A DNA stretch of 64,000 bases from Sitta carolinensis. Lineage: Eukaryota > Chordata > Aves > Passeriformes > Sittidae. This document shows positions 46,901 through 58,700 of the stretch, piece after piece (within the stretch, counting starts at the first letter, position 1; every line of letters starts with the position of its first letter). Under the pieces are notes generated by a model that was not told where the DNA came from, searched no databases, and was given only the letters and a program-made list of their open reading frames with translations. The position numbers and the translations under genes are program-made. The DNA is taken from contig JAVUNC010000019.1 of NCBI GenBank assembly GCA_032173965.1, positions 6,944,501 through 7,008,500 of the forward strand, read 5' to 3'.

Positions 46901-49900
46901 TTTCAAAGCAAATCAATAAGCAACATATAAAGTACAGAAGACCTCCAGAAGTTACACTCCATGACAGCCTTGGTCAGTGAATCTGGAGCAAGAGAGGGGC
47001 CAGCAGAGGCTACACTACTGCCAAATACAACAACAGAAGTCCAGAACAAGCACACAGAACACCAATCTTACACTCTGGCAATAGCCACCAGCCAAGAATG
47101 ACATGGGAAACAAGTTACACTAGTCCCAAGGAAGTGGTACAGGAAGGATTACAGGCTTCCAAGCAGAAGCAATACAGTCCATCCTGTCTTCAATCCCACG
47201 TCACTGTGCCCCAACTCTGCTACCCACTGAGACACAAAACACCTCCTGGCCTGGCAGTTTTGTCTGTTTTCCAACAGAGCTGGTGGTGAAAATCATCCTT
47301 TAGGAAATGCATGGAAATGCACTATTCCCAGAGCAGCCAAAGCCATGACAGTCTTTGCTGTAGGTGTGGGGTCACTGGTTTGCAGTGGTCCCTTCCATAG
47401 CAGGATCAGGGCCCCTGGGCCAGGAGAGGGGACCCTGCTCAGACCCCTATGTACAGGTGCTCTAATGCAGTCACTGCTTTGCATTACCTGAGTAGAAATT
47501 CAAGGTCTGGCAGCCTTGGGACATGAAAATCAGGGTCACTCAGTAGTCCTCAGACAACACTACAGATACAACACCTGGGTTGGGCACCTCTGGTAGCCCT
47601 GGGTGAGGAGAACATAAAGATGCCTGCAAAACCAGTGGCGGTGCTGCTCCTGTGCATGCAATTGGGAACGGTCATGCTATAAAGGGAGTTTAAAAACAGC
47701 CAGACATTTTTCCTTTGTTCTTTATTTGTTTCTGCCATGACACGAGGCAAAGAGCAATGCTCTACAGATGGTCAACAATGAAGCCATGTAACAAAAGAGA
47801 AAGTGGTTGTCCTAAAACATCTGACTGGGATCCATCACGATTAATCAAGGGCCAGAAATAAAAGTCACCCCCACTGCACTGTTAGGGGGAGCTGGGAGCT
47901 GATTCCTGAGCATGTCTAATATACCATATCAAAATGCTACCTGAAAATCCCTTACTGGAGTCAGCTGAATTATTCAGGGACCTCAGCCAACTCAAGTATC
48001 TTCTGCTTTATGAGCCTTGAGGACCCTAAGGCATGTGCACTCATTCTATTTGCTGCAGTGGATTCAGACTGGCTCTCTGCTATCTATATTTATCACGATC
48101 CCCTCAGGAAGTGTTTTGGCAGGATTTTGTAATGAAAACCCTGCCCAGAGCACTCTTTGGCATGCGGCAAGCAGCCTTAAAATAGTGCAGTGACATACTG
48201 CAATAATTACTCATATTAACACTCTTCATTGTGCTGTGTGATGCTTTGTCCCTGTCGCCTGGCTCATCCCACCACTTGGCACGTGGTGGGACGGCAGGAA
48301 GGAGCTGACCTTTCCTAAAAGGCAAAGTTCAGCGCCAGGCCCAGCCGCGAGCCCCTGGAAACCCGGCAGCTGCGGCTGCGGTCCCATCCATCACACCAGC
48401 AGAGAGCTGGCACCAACCCCCTGCTCACTCCCAGATCCAAAGTTCACAGGTGTTCAGGCAGGATATTTTGGCTCCTCTCGAGCCCGTTGGTGTTGTTTGA
48501 GGAGACGCTTTAAAAAAAAAATAAATAATAAGCATAAAAGTCCAACAGCACAGGATAACTTTGAGCCCACACTATAGGAGTAGGCTGCTTGCTTGCCAAT
48601 TACATGCTGGCTTCCAGTCTAACCTGTACATTCAGGCTTTTATCCCCTTTGGATAAAATTTTATTCCCTTTGGAATAAATCTTCATGTACTGTGCTAACA
48701 GTGTATCTCATTTCACCTTAAATAGGAACCAAAAAAGTAGTTTTCAGTCATAAGAGAGATGGGGAAGTGGGGACAGCTTTGCATGGAGTTGATAGAACCC
48801 TCAAAGTTTCAGTATTCTTGAGAAAAAGTTCTCTGTTTGAAAGGAAAAAAACAACAACTACTTTAATTTCTTGAATTGTGCATCTTGAGCATCTGCAGTA
48901 TGTTTTTTCTGTTGATGACAAAATGAGCTTTGGAAAAACATTTTGTTACTCGTGCCTATTTGCCCAAACTTGCTGGATTTCAAGAGCTCGAGCTAAAACC
49001 CATCCCAGTCAGTATAAAGAGTCCCAAATACTTAGGAGTGCTTTGATTAAAACCTCACATCCTCTAGGACTGCTCAGCATTCCCCATGGTCATGGTCCAC
49101 ATGTTTCAAGATGACACAGTCCTGTGATTTCAGATGCCACGATCTCAGAACAAATATTGACGTAACTGCTTAATTATGGCTTCACAAGGAGAGAGAACAG
49201 TGCAGTCCTTCCAGTATACTCTGATTCGGAGAAAGTTATGGCTCATAACTTTCCTGAAAGCCTCCCTTTGATCTTTATTTCCAGTGAGTGCACTGTCACT
49301 TTGGGGGAGATTAGCACCTGATAGCATCACTTCATTTGTTGGAACATGAATCGATGGGTGCATAAAGACACCCCAACTACCCTCTTAGTGTATGCCAGCC
49401 CTTCGTACTTCCACAGTGATAGATCCAAGCCCCTTCTGAAGTTTAGCCATGCCTTCTTAAGAAGTTACATCCATGCTGATATTTGCCCCCTTATGTAGGT
49501 TCAATGAATTCAAAGACACAGAGAGTTTCAGAGCTTTCACAAACAACAAACTGTGACTGAACAAACAACAGCAACTGGAATCAACACATAAGGCTATTTT
49601 TTTCATTAAGAAAACTCATTTAGGCCACACGAGCTAGTGAATGTGTGCTCACAACCACTTCTGTAACTATGATGCCATGGAAAAATGCTATTCCAAGAAA
49701 GCATCTGGCTAAATACAACAGACTCTTATTAAGTGAGCCTACACTTTTGTCAAACTGCAAGACATCTTTCAGAATGCAACAAAGAACATTTTTTAAAGCT
49801 GTCTTTCTCTAGCCTGTCATCAAATCTACCCTGAAAGCACAGTGAGGCAATGAACTCAGTATCTGACTTTGTAACGGGATAGGTATCTGCCAAATGTATC

Positions 49901-51869
49901 CTCACCAGCCAACAATGCACTAGTCATACAGATTTTTTTTTCCATGCACCAGCCTTTATTAAAACTTTCTCAATTAATTCTGTGGTCTCCAGGACCTTCT
50001 GCCAAGGTCACCATTCATGGCTGAAAGGGCTGCTCACTAAGTAATGAACAGTAACTTCTCTGGAGACTTTCTCGTAAGCCATAATCAAACACAATCTTCT
50101 GTTAATTGCCAACGCATATTTGGAGCATTAGCAAGAAGAGCTTTAACTACACACATATACATATATATATTTATATATAACCAAACACAACTGCAGAAGG
50201 AAAAGCTATGATATTAGCAACATACGAGGATCCTGTTGATGACTTTTCTATCAAAGCCAGATCTGATTACTGACGTGGGGGAAATGTTTTATTTGGAATA
50301 AAGCCTTTATTTCAGAAGACCATGTCTCAAATGCAGTGCTTGCATAAATTCTTGCCTGTGAGAAGAGGTCAATAATAGGCTCTCAACCTAGTTACTGCTC
50401 TAGATCTAGCTGTCTGCTGAAAATTTTCTCCTAGACATCTGATTGTGAACCAGACTGGGTTGGTTAGTCACAATGGCTTCTGCTTTGATGTGCAACTCTC
50501 TAGGGCACAGCCTGTCTCACCACACTCAAAAGACTAAGAGGTCTAAGGAAGCACTGTCAGGAGCAAGGAAGACCTCACCAAATCAAAACAATCCACTCAC
50601 ACAGCATCAAGTAACATTATTATGTTGCTTGAACTTGTGGAAATGCTGATATTTAAAATTGATCAGTCGGCTTTGGCAGTTATCAGGATGGCTCTCAGCC
50701 CTATCTCACTGTGGCTGGACAGAAGTTAATTGGTACTGCTGACCAGTCTGTCACTAAGCTAAGCTGCAAGTGGCCTCCCTTCCCAGAAACTTCCTCAGTT
50801 TGCTTTGCAATCCCAAGGAACTGAAACCTTCTGCTGAAACACAGCAAAGAGGAGGAGACAGCACTGAGAGTTCCAGGTATTGGCAGAGAAAGCAGGAAGC
50901 CAGGAGGCGTGAGGGGGACACGTGTCCTGGTCTCTTAAATGAGGACATCTGCACAACTCTGAGCCTTCTGCTGCTGCTATCAGTTCTCTGCTCTTAGGGC
51001 CACTCAAAGAATTGCATCTGGAGACAGCATATTTTGGTTTTCAGATGAGGCTTCAGGCCACCCTTCTTATACCAAGCTGGCAAGACCAGGCATCTTCACA
51101 TGTCTTAGACCATTGCTTCTTATCAAGTGTGCAGCAGGGCAGCCTTCAATTCCTGGGAAGAAAACCAGAGGGTGCAGTGATAGAGAACTTTCAGAGCCTA
51201 CCAAGGACTTGCACATTTCCTCTGCTTCACTTTTTCCCCTTTGAGACTTTTTCCCTGGGAGTCCTTTAGATTCCAGGAGTGCCCAGAGAGTAATTTCAAT
51301 GTATGCTTCAGTTTCGAAAGAAGGTTAGATCAAGGTCCTGAAGAAGAATAAAAGAGATCCCTAGATCTTTTCTCCTTGCTTATCCCTTTTGGTCCCTCTG
51401 TAGGGTAAGTTAACAGGTTTTTCTAGGTATGCCACAATCCATATTACATTATTTTTCCATTGCTAGTTTCAAATTATACTGCTTCTCCCTCTAAGCTCAT
51501 AAAGTTCTTTTTAAAAGCTCATAAAATTTCACCTGTGTACATTTATGGCTCTCAGGATATGAACTAAACTCAACTGATTTAGCTATATTTACCACTGCTG
51601 AACTTCACACTGTATTTTACCACACTAGCTTTTCAGGAGGAATAAGTCACTTCCTCCTCCTTTCCTCTTTCTGAGTTTTTCAGAAAATTCAGAAAGAGTG
51701 CAGCCACTGAATCCAGAAGACTAATCCAGCTTTTCCCCCTTTTGTTTGTAAGCCACCAATACTATTCTGGCTTAATGTAAATTAAAAAACGTAAATAAGT
51801 GTGTCTACACTGCCAGATTTAGCTCTGTACCTCTCTCCAAGACCCTAAGTCTGTGATCATCCATACCAC
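43996..51869. other. Non-coding DNA, no exon recognised
   Basis: An AAT microsatellite of about five units lies at 44377-44391 and an alternating TA-rich stretch at 50155-50179. The part at 48100-48520 combines an AT-rich block (TAATTACTCATATTAAC near 48204) with a CpG-containing GC-rich block (48330-48390) and looks like a candidate regulatory element, on appearance only. Open frames up to 117 codons have no recognisable product. Confidence 0.4.
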
Positions 51870-52075
51870 ATATTCATACAATAGTATGGGTTGAAGGGAC
51901 CTTTTGGAGATCACCTACTTCTGCAATGAGCAGGGATATCTTCAATTAGGTCAGGTTGTTCAGAGCCTTGTCCAACCTGGCCTTGAATGTTTCCAGGGAT
52001 GGGGCATCAACCACCTCTCTGTGCAACCTCTTCCTTGTTTGCTCAAAGTGCTTCCTTCCAGAAGGAAAACCAAGC
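51870..52075 (-). mobile_element. CR1 LINE 3' end, antisense
   Basis: The plus strand begins with a degraded remnant of the inverted CR1 terminal octamer repeats (about 51870-51885). It continues GGTTGAAGGGACCTTTTGGA, a GAGCAGGGATATCTTC block, TTCAGAGCCTTGTCC, 'aacctggccttgaatg', and TCCAGGGATGGGGCATCAAC with CCTCTCTGTGCAACCTCTTCC. This is the best-known inverted bird CR1 signature. The 5' side is truncated near 52075. Confidence 0.95.
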
Positions 52076-52603
52076 ACAGCTGATGGGACTGTTTCCCTAC
52101 ATTTCCCAGGAGGCAGGGCAATGCAGGTGTGGAAGGCCCTGGTTTTGGTACCTCCTCCAGGACCACCTTGCACACTGACCTCTTCTGAGTGTTCACACAG
52201 GATAACCCAGAGCATGCAGCCCATTCCATTAGCACCATGTGAGGAAAGCACCAGCCTGTCTGGCCACAGCACCCCCACAGACATTTTGTCAAGCTTTGTT
52301 GGGGTGGGGGGGAAAGAATTAATGAAAAAATTAAACCCACAGAAGAGCAATAACGATGTGTCAAGGTCATGGCTTGTGGCCCAGGAGAGACCTCAGCCAA
52401 GAGCTTTGCAGCATGGGGCTCAGCCTCCAGCAGTGCTGACACCAGGACTGCACACGCATGTGGTCTGGGGACACCCTGTGGGGTGGCTGCCTCCAGAAAC
52501 AGATACAGGTACAGAAACAGGTACACCCAATGAGAGGGTCTGAGGCTCCAAAAGCACCCAAATCCCTCAAATCCATGACAGCACCTTGCAGACCTCGGCT
52601 CCA
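52076..52603. other. DNA between two CR1 fragments, unrecognised
   Basis: Long open frames cross this stretch on both strands (195 codons plus, 51956-52543; 243 codons minus, 51960-52691). They start or end inside the flanking CR1 sequence and show no domain, so they are treated as chance frames. Confidence 0.4.
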
Positions 52604-52790
52604 AATCACAGAATCTGCTGAGTCGGGAGGGACTCACAAAGATCATTGAGTCCCACCCCCGGCCCAACAGAGCACCATCCTCAAGAGTCACACCATGTGC
52701 CTGAGAGCATTGTCCAAATGCTTCTGGAACTCTGTCACACCTTGAGACTCTGTCACAGGCTCCCTGGGGAGCCTGTCCCAGTGCCCAGTG
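52604..52790 (-). mobile_element. Second CR1 LINE 3' end, different subfamily, antisense
   Basis: The plus strand reads AATCACAGAATCTGCTGAGT, GGAGGGACTCACAAAGATCA, TTGAGTCCCACCCC, then CACACCATGTGCCTGAGAGC, ATTGTCCAAATGCTTCTGGA, ACTCTGTCAC, and CCTGGGGAGCCTGTCCCAGT. This is the younger CR1 type common in songbirds and their relatives, with only slight divergence. It lies 0.5 kb from another antisense CR1 of a different type. Confidence 0.93.
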
Positions 52791-55700
52791 TTCAGTGCTT
52801 CAGTAGTCCAGCAAACTCAGGACAGGTCTCTCTTGGTCTTGTCAAGGCTGGTCAAAGAGGCCAGCAGAAGACTGACAGTAACCATGCATCTAATACTGAC
52901 AGAAATTAACACCTGTAAAATAACATGCTAGCCAGGCATAAACTCACAACTGGAGGCAAAGTTTATCTAAAAACATTTGGGTTGCCATGATTCCTTTTCC
53001 CATTTTGGACAAGACTGTGAAAACAGTTTTGATCTCTAGCCATTTATTTCCTTTACAGCCGGAACATGAAGTGAATCAACATTTCAGAACCTCCAAAATA
53101 TTTTTATTTGCTCTCAGTATTTGCTTATAAAAATGATTGGAGTTTGTCAGAGGGAGCGGAAGAGCTGCCTTATTTTTTGCTGCTTGGGGAAGGAACGAAT
53201 TTGCAAGGGGTACAACAGGAACTGGCTCCAACATTTGCAATAGTGTGGTTCATTCTCTTTCTTGGTTTCATAGTAAATTGCTGCACAGGACTGGAAGGAT
53301 GCTTAATTTCTCACAGATGTGTGACTCTGAAGCAAGGGTTCAGCCCTGGAAGCCTTGTCAGTGGTCACCCCTGCACTGTGCTGACCTCCACAGAAGGAAC
53401 ATGACCCCACTCCCACACACACTTTGTAGGGAGCACAGTTCCCACAGCAGCAGGGCAGTGGCCATGCAGAAGCACCTTACGTGTTGGACAAGGACACCAC
53501 TCCTGAGAGGGAGGCAGCAGGACCTGGTTGCCACTGAATGAGAAAGCTGATTCACTTCACTTAAGTGTGTTGTACAGAATAAAGTCTGACAGAGGGGAAG
53601 CAAAACATCTCACCGATATGGAACTTCTGCTTTTGCTTTTCCCAAGAGACAAAAAATCCCCACATCCATCCTGTCCAGAGAGATCTTAAACAAGGATTAG
53701 GCTGAAATCCAGGTATGAACATCCTTGAAGTTTAGGAAAGGACCTCCTCTCTTAAGATGGGCCATCTTAAAAACCTCTCCATAATGGCCAAACTCAAGCC
53801 TTAGATTACAAGAAGAAATGAATTTAAGAATATTACATCCAGATGCAGATTTTAATTTAGTAGGTTTTTACAGTGGGAAATTACCAACATGACACACTGT
53901 ACCTCAAAACTCACTCACTGCTTTTCTTCAGTGTCACATGCCCTGAGACACCTTGATACAGAGACTGACCCAGGAGTGACTCCCAGAGCTGATGAGTTTC
54001 CCTAGAAGGACTCCATCCTACCTGTGTGCCACCAAAAGGCAGCAAGGTGCTCTCTGCAGTCCCTGCTGACAGTGCCAGGCCAGCAGGAGGGGAGCCAAGC
54101 TGGCTGGGGCTAAGTGGCTTTGTGCCTGGGTTGGCTCCTGTCCTCCCACTTCAGGGCACTGCCAGTGCAAATGAAGCCACCTGCAAGGCACTGTGTAGGC
54201 AGAGAAGGCAAGAGGCAGACACGGTGCTGTGGCAGTGTTAGTCTGGCAGAAAACACCTGGAAATCCCTGGAAACAGCTTCTTTGAAAAGTTAGATTCTTT
54301 ACCCTGTTCTCCTTGTGATCCCAATATGTCCTTCTTTGCTGCTAGCTGTTTTTAGGCTGGACACAGGAGAACAAATAACCATGTACTTTCTGAAGCTTTG
54401 ATAAGTAATGCTGCTTACATTGAAAAATAAAAAAAAAAATTACAAAATGGCGCAGATTAAAAATAAATAAATTTTCTCCTTTTGGTGGAAACTAACTTGA
54501 CACATTTAGGTTCATAAGTCTAATTGATAGATGACTTTTCACTCATGCTCCCATTTCCTAATCACATCCTTGTCTCACATCCACCCTGACTGAAGACTGA
54601 TGAGAGCCTTTAATAGCCACTGCAGCCACCTTGCCATTCCCCATGCATGGCACAGCACCAGGTGCTGCAGTCCCTGGGGAGGGGGCTCTGTGAACTCCCT
54701 CTGTGGGGCAGCCACGGCTCAAAACCCACCTGAAAGCAATAGAACATTTCCCCCCTAGCAATAGCCTTGTTTCCTTACAGCAGTGGAGGAAGTCTCCAGT
54801 GATGCTTTGCTAAGAACGATGGGTTTAGAGCAGCACATCCTGTGGAGCATCTCCATGGGATGGGTGAAGAGCACTCCAGACCCACTGCTGGCCTTGAGCT
54901 GGAAACCAGCCCCAAGACTGAGGATGGTGCAGGGGCAGCTGGGGGGGAGGAGGAAAGTGTGCAGGTTGTCCTTGGTTTCTCTGCCTCGCTTAAGGAGCAC
55001 CCGTGGGTGAAACGTGGGTGGTCATGGAGCCTTTTTGCCAGGAGTGCCAGAAAGCCATGATCCAACTTGCAGCCACTGCCATGATGAGCAGCTCAAAGAG
55101 CAGCCAAGCCTGTGCCTGCAAATACTCTCCCCTCATGGCTGCTGTGGTGGATGATCTCTGAAGGCAGGGTGGGCTGTTGGTGCCTGGAAACTTCTGCAGG
55201 CGCTCTGCTTGTTCCACCAGCCTTCCCGTAGGTGCCTGTTAGGGCAACACAGCTCCTTGCCTGCCCAGCCCGGTGCCCTGGGCACAATTTCACACATGGT
55301 TCCCATCTCATCAGGCCCTTGTTATCCAAAGCAAGAAACTGGTATCATTGGGAAAAATCTGGGTTTTGTGGGAACTGAGCTCTGCTTTATTAGAGGCCAT
55401 CCAGCAGTGCAAAACATGAGTGAGAAAGTGCAGGGAGGTACCACTGTTCCAGGGCAATGCCAACTCTGAGCCATGATTTGGTTGCTGAAAGATCTTTGCA
55501 GGCAAAGATACAAAACTGGACCAAGTTGCTGGCTCTGGTCATGGGCTGAGAGACCCCAGCATTTCCCAGGACAAGGCAAGTGTGATCTCCTCTAGCCAAG
55601 GGGAACTGCACCTCCATGAGCTCTTTTCTCAAGGTCTACATGCAGAAACACCCTCACACAGCAGCAGCTTGAGAGTCAGAGCTGCAGGAGACCCATCTGA

Positions 55701-58700
55701 AACCTGCAGGGGTCTGATTCTTGCAGAATTTTTTTTCTTCCTGCAGTGCTCTTTGCATCACAGGCTTTTCATTTCAAGCAACTCATTATTTAACCCACCT
55801 TGTTAAATCTGCTCCAGCATCAGAATAGGAGTTAAGGGATGCCCACTCCCAGAAACAGTGCTGGTGACTGTAATTCCTAAATATATTCAATTTGATTGCT
55901 TTTATTTCACTTCCCCTTCCATGCTTCCTGCTCAGTCCCAAAGAGGGAATTGGGACACCTGCCCAAGTGCATACTCTGAGAAAGGGGAGGTCCTTCTCTC
56001 AGAGGCAGAGCTATCCTTCTGCAGACATTTGATAAGCAATGTTGTGAAAGGTAAACATTTGTTTAACTTTCCCATAAAAGAGCTTGACAGACTAAAGTGA
56101 GGACTTTTGTCTTACTGACAAAGAGGCTTGCCTAAAAGAAAATTCAGTGTAGCCAAACTCAAATATGCACATAAAATTTAAACACAAATCTGGACTGTAT
56201 TTTTCCTGAATGGTTTCTCTCTTTTCACTCAGCTGAACCAAGATCACCAGCCTCAAAACTCAGTTTCCAACTGATGCCTTGGACCCAGCTCCATTAGGAG
56301 AGCAGCTCTCTGTGCAGGAGGAGACACCATGCTGAGCACAAGCATGGGTGGAGATGGAGAATTCTGAAACATGGCTATGCTTCAGTTCCTCTCCTGGACA
56401 AAAATATTTGGGCCTCTACCCCTTTCCATTTCGATTTTCCTACACTACTTCTCCTCCTCAAATGAGGACATGAAATACTTATGGGAGTTTCATTAAAAGC
56501 CTGCATACCTAAGTCTGGTGCTTGGGGTTGTCTTGTTTTGGGTACCCATGGGGAGGTTTCAAAGGGGCCTGAGTTGCCCTAATGCTGGGCCAAATACAAA
56601 CCAGGCCAACTAATGTACATGGGGCTGAGATGATGAAAAACCTTAAGCTCCTAAAAAAAGAATAAATTAATAATAAGCATCCCCAAAAAAACTGAGACAG
56701 GTTATGTCATACATGAAAATAAGGTCCAGAATATCCAGTCTGTTTCCTCATGTCAAAACAGAGTAGAAAACAAAGATGCATCCAACAACTTTCTGCAAGC
56801 AAATGCTGATATTTTTAAGGCTATTTGGGGTGAAGAACAATATTAAACTCTTACACCTCAGCCCTTTTCAGAAAAAATATTTGCAAAAGTACCTGTATCA
56901 TTTATCTCAGTTCAGTTCCCATCTCCTTTTCCCTTACAGTGAAGGGAAAAGTGACATTTTACCCATCAGACTGCAGAGACCGAGTGACAACATGACAAAC
57001 AGCAGAGCTGCAGTGTGCTAAGGCAGCTATTGCCAAGGAACTGCAGATGGACCTTTGCCCTCTTTGCTTTGGACAGCATTTACAACACTTCCAGTTTCAT
57101 CTCCTAGCAAAACCAGTCTACTTAAATTGTCCTCCAGCAGGAACCCACAGCACCATTGCTAACAGGCAGCACAGAGCTAAGCTTAAACCAAGCAGAACAG
57201 AAAAAGCTCACAAAAAAAAAAAATGTACAGGCACTCTCAGTGATACAACTAGAAATCTTTCTACTGAATTTTTCCTGTCTCACCTTTACTGGTAATTCCT
57301 AATTATCCTTATCTTTGCCATCTAAACACAAATGCAACGAGGCACATTTTCCTTATTTTAGTCCATCCTTCACAAGTCTCTTGTTTTCTGCCAGAGCTGA
57401 TGGCTGCAGGCTGGGAAAGAGGCTGTGGGAGGGAACAATGGCCCACCTTGCTGTTTCCCACTTCTCCAAGGTCATCCCTCGCACCAGTGGAGCAGCACCA
57501 TGATGCTGCTGTCCTCCTGCTCACACTTGAGAGCTGTTGCCATGGCACCAGGGGACAAATCGCTTCTTGACTGTGCCCTGCAAATCTCTCCCAGCAGAGC
57601 TGGGGCCTGGACCTGCAACCTTGGCTATTTTTAGCTACGTGCTGTATAATGCAGAAGTTGATGACCATCTGCACATCTCCATTAGTCAGCTGTTTCCAGG
57701 TGCTGGGTGAAAGGAACACATAGCCAGACACAGGGGGGAGGCTGAGATCAAATGCTGAGCAAGGGCAGCTGCCTGCCGTGCCTTTTGGTGGAGAACACTG
57801 TCTTGGTTTCACTTGAAATCCATCACAGTGGAACTTGATGGAAAGGCACCTTTGTTCCTGCAAGCTGGAGGGACACAGACCCCACACCCTCCTTCCCTGA
57901 GTGCCCACACTGCCCAAGACACCCAGGCACCTTGTCAGCATGATGGCTGCTCCCCTGCACTCCCCCATGCCAGGACCAGGGCAGAAGGTGCTGGGGGCTG
58001 ATTGATGCCCTCAGACAGGGACTGTGAGAGATGTTCCCAGCCTCCCCAGTCCTCCTTCCCTACACATGCCTCAAGCTAGCAGCACCCCTGGGGCAATTCT
58101 TGTTGATCCGGCCAGCAATGAGGTGATAGCATAAACCCCTACAGGTGTCCAAAGCTGCAAGGAGGATAATATTCCACTGGCACTCCAGATGCCATTTAGA
58201 ATGGTGTCACAAGTAGGTCTTTAGGAAGAATCAAAATGCACTGGGGATTTCCAGGTGAGAAGTGCTGAGTGATGAAGGCCAGGCTGCACTGGAGGGGTCA
58301 GTGACTCCTGGCCAGGATCCCAGCCCCACCTGACAGCCTACTGAAGCTTATTAAAAGTATTTCAGAATAGCAGGTTCTTTTTTTTCACATAACAGAATTA
58401 AAACGTTACAGACTCATAACTACGCAAGGATACTCTTGGGTTTTCTTTAGGCTTATTGAGGGCTAAGGGCAAATCTCCCAAATCCTGAATGCTCCTGACC
58501 AAACACAATGGAATACATCAGCAGCCCACCAGGCAACCTGCATCCTAAATTCACTGGTTTAACCCGAGCTCAAGAACAGATTCTTCAGCAGCAGAGCCAG
58601 GGACTGGGCTGGCAAACCCCTGAAAGCTTGGGGTGCTCTGATTGAGAGGTGCACCACAATGCACCAGGAAACCACTAACCAAACTCCAGCTCCAGGCTCA

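Noticed and set aside
51960..52691. 243- and 195-codon frames on opposite strands
   Set aside because: Both include CR1 sequence at an end and have no recognisable product; opposing long frames in the same place suggest stop-poor composition.
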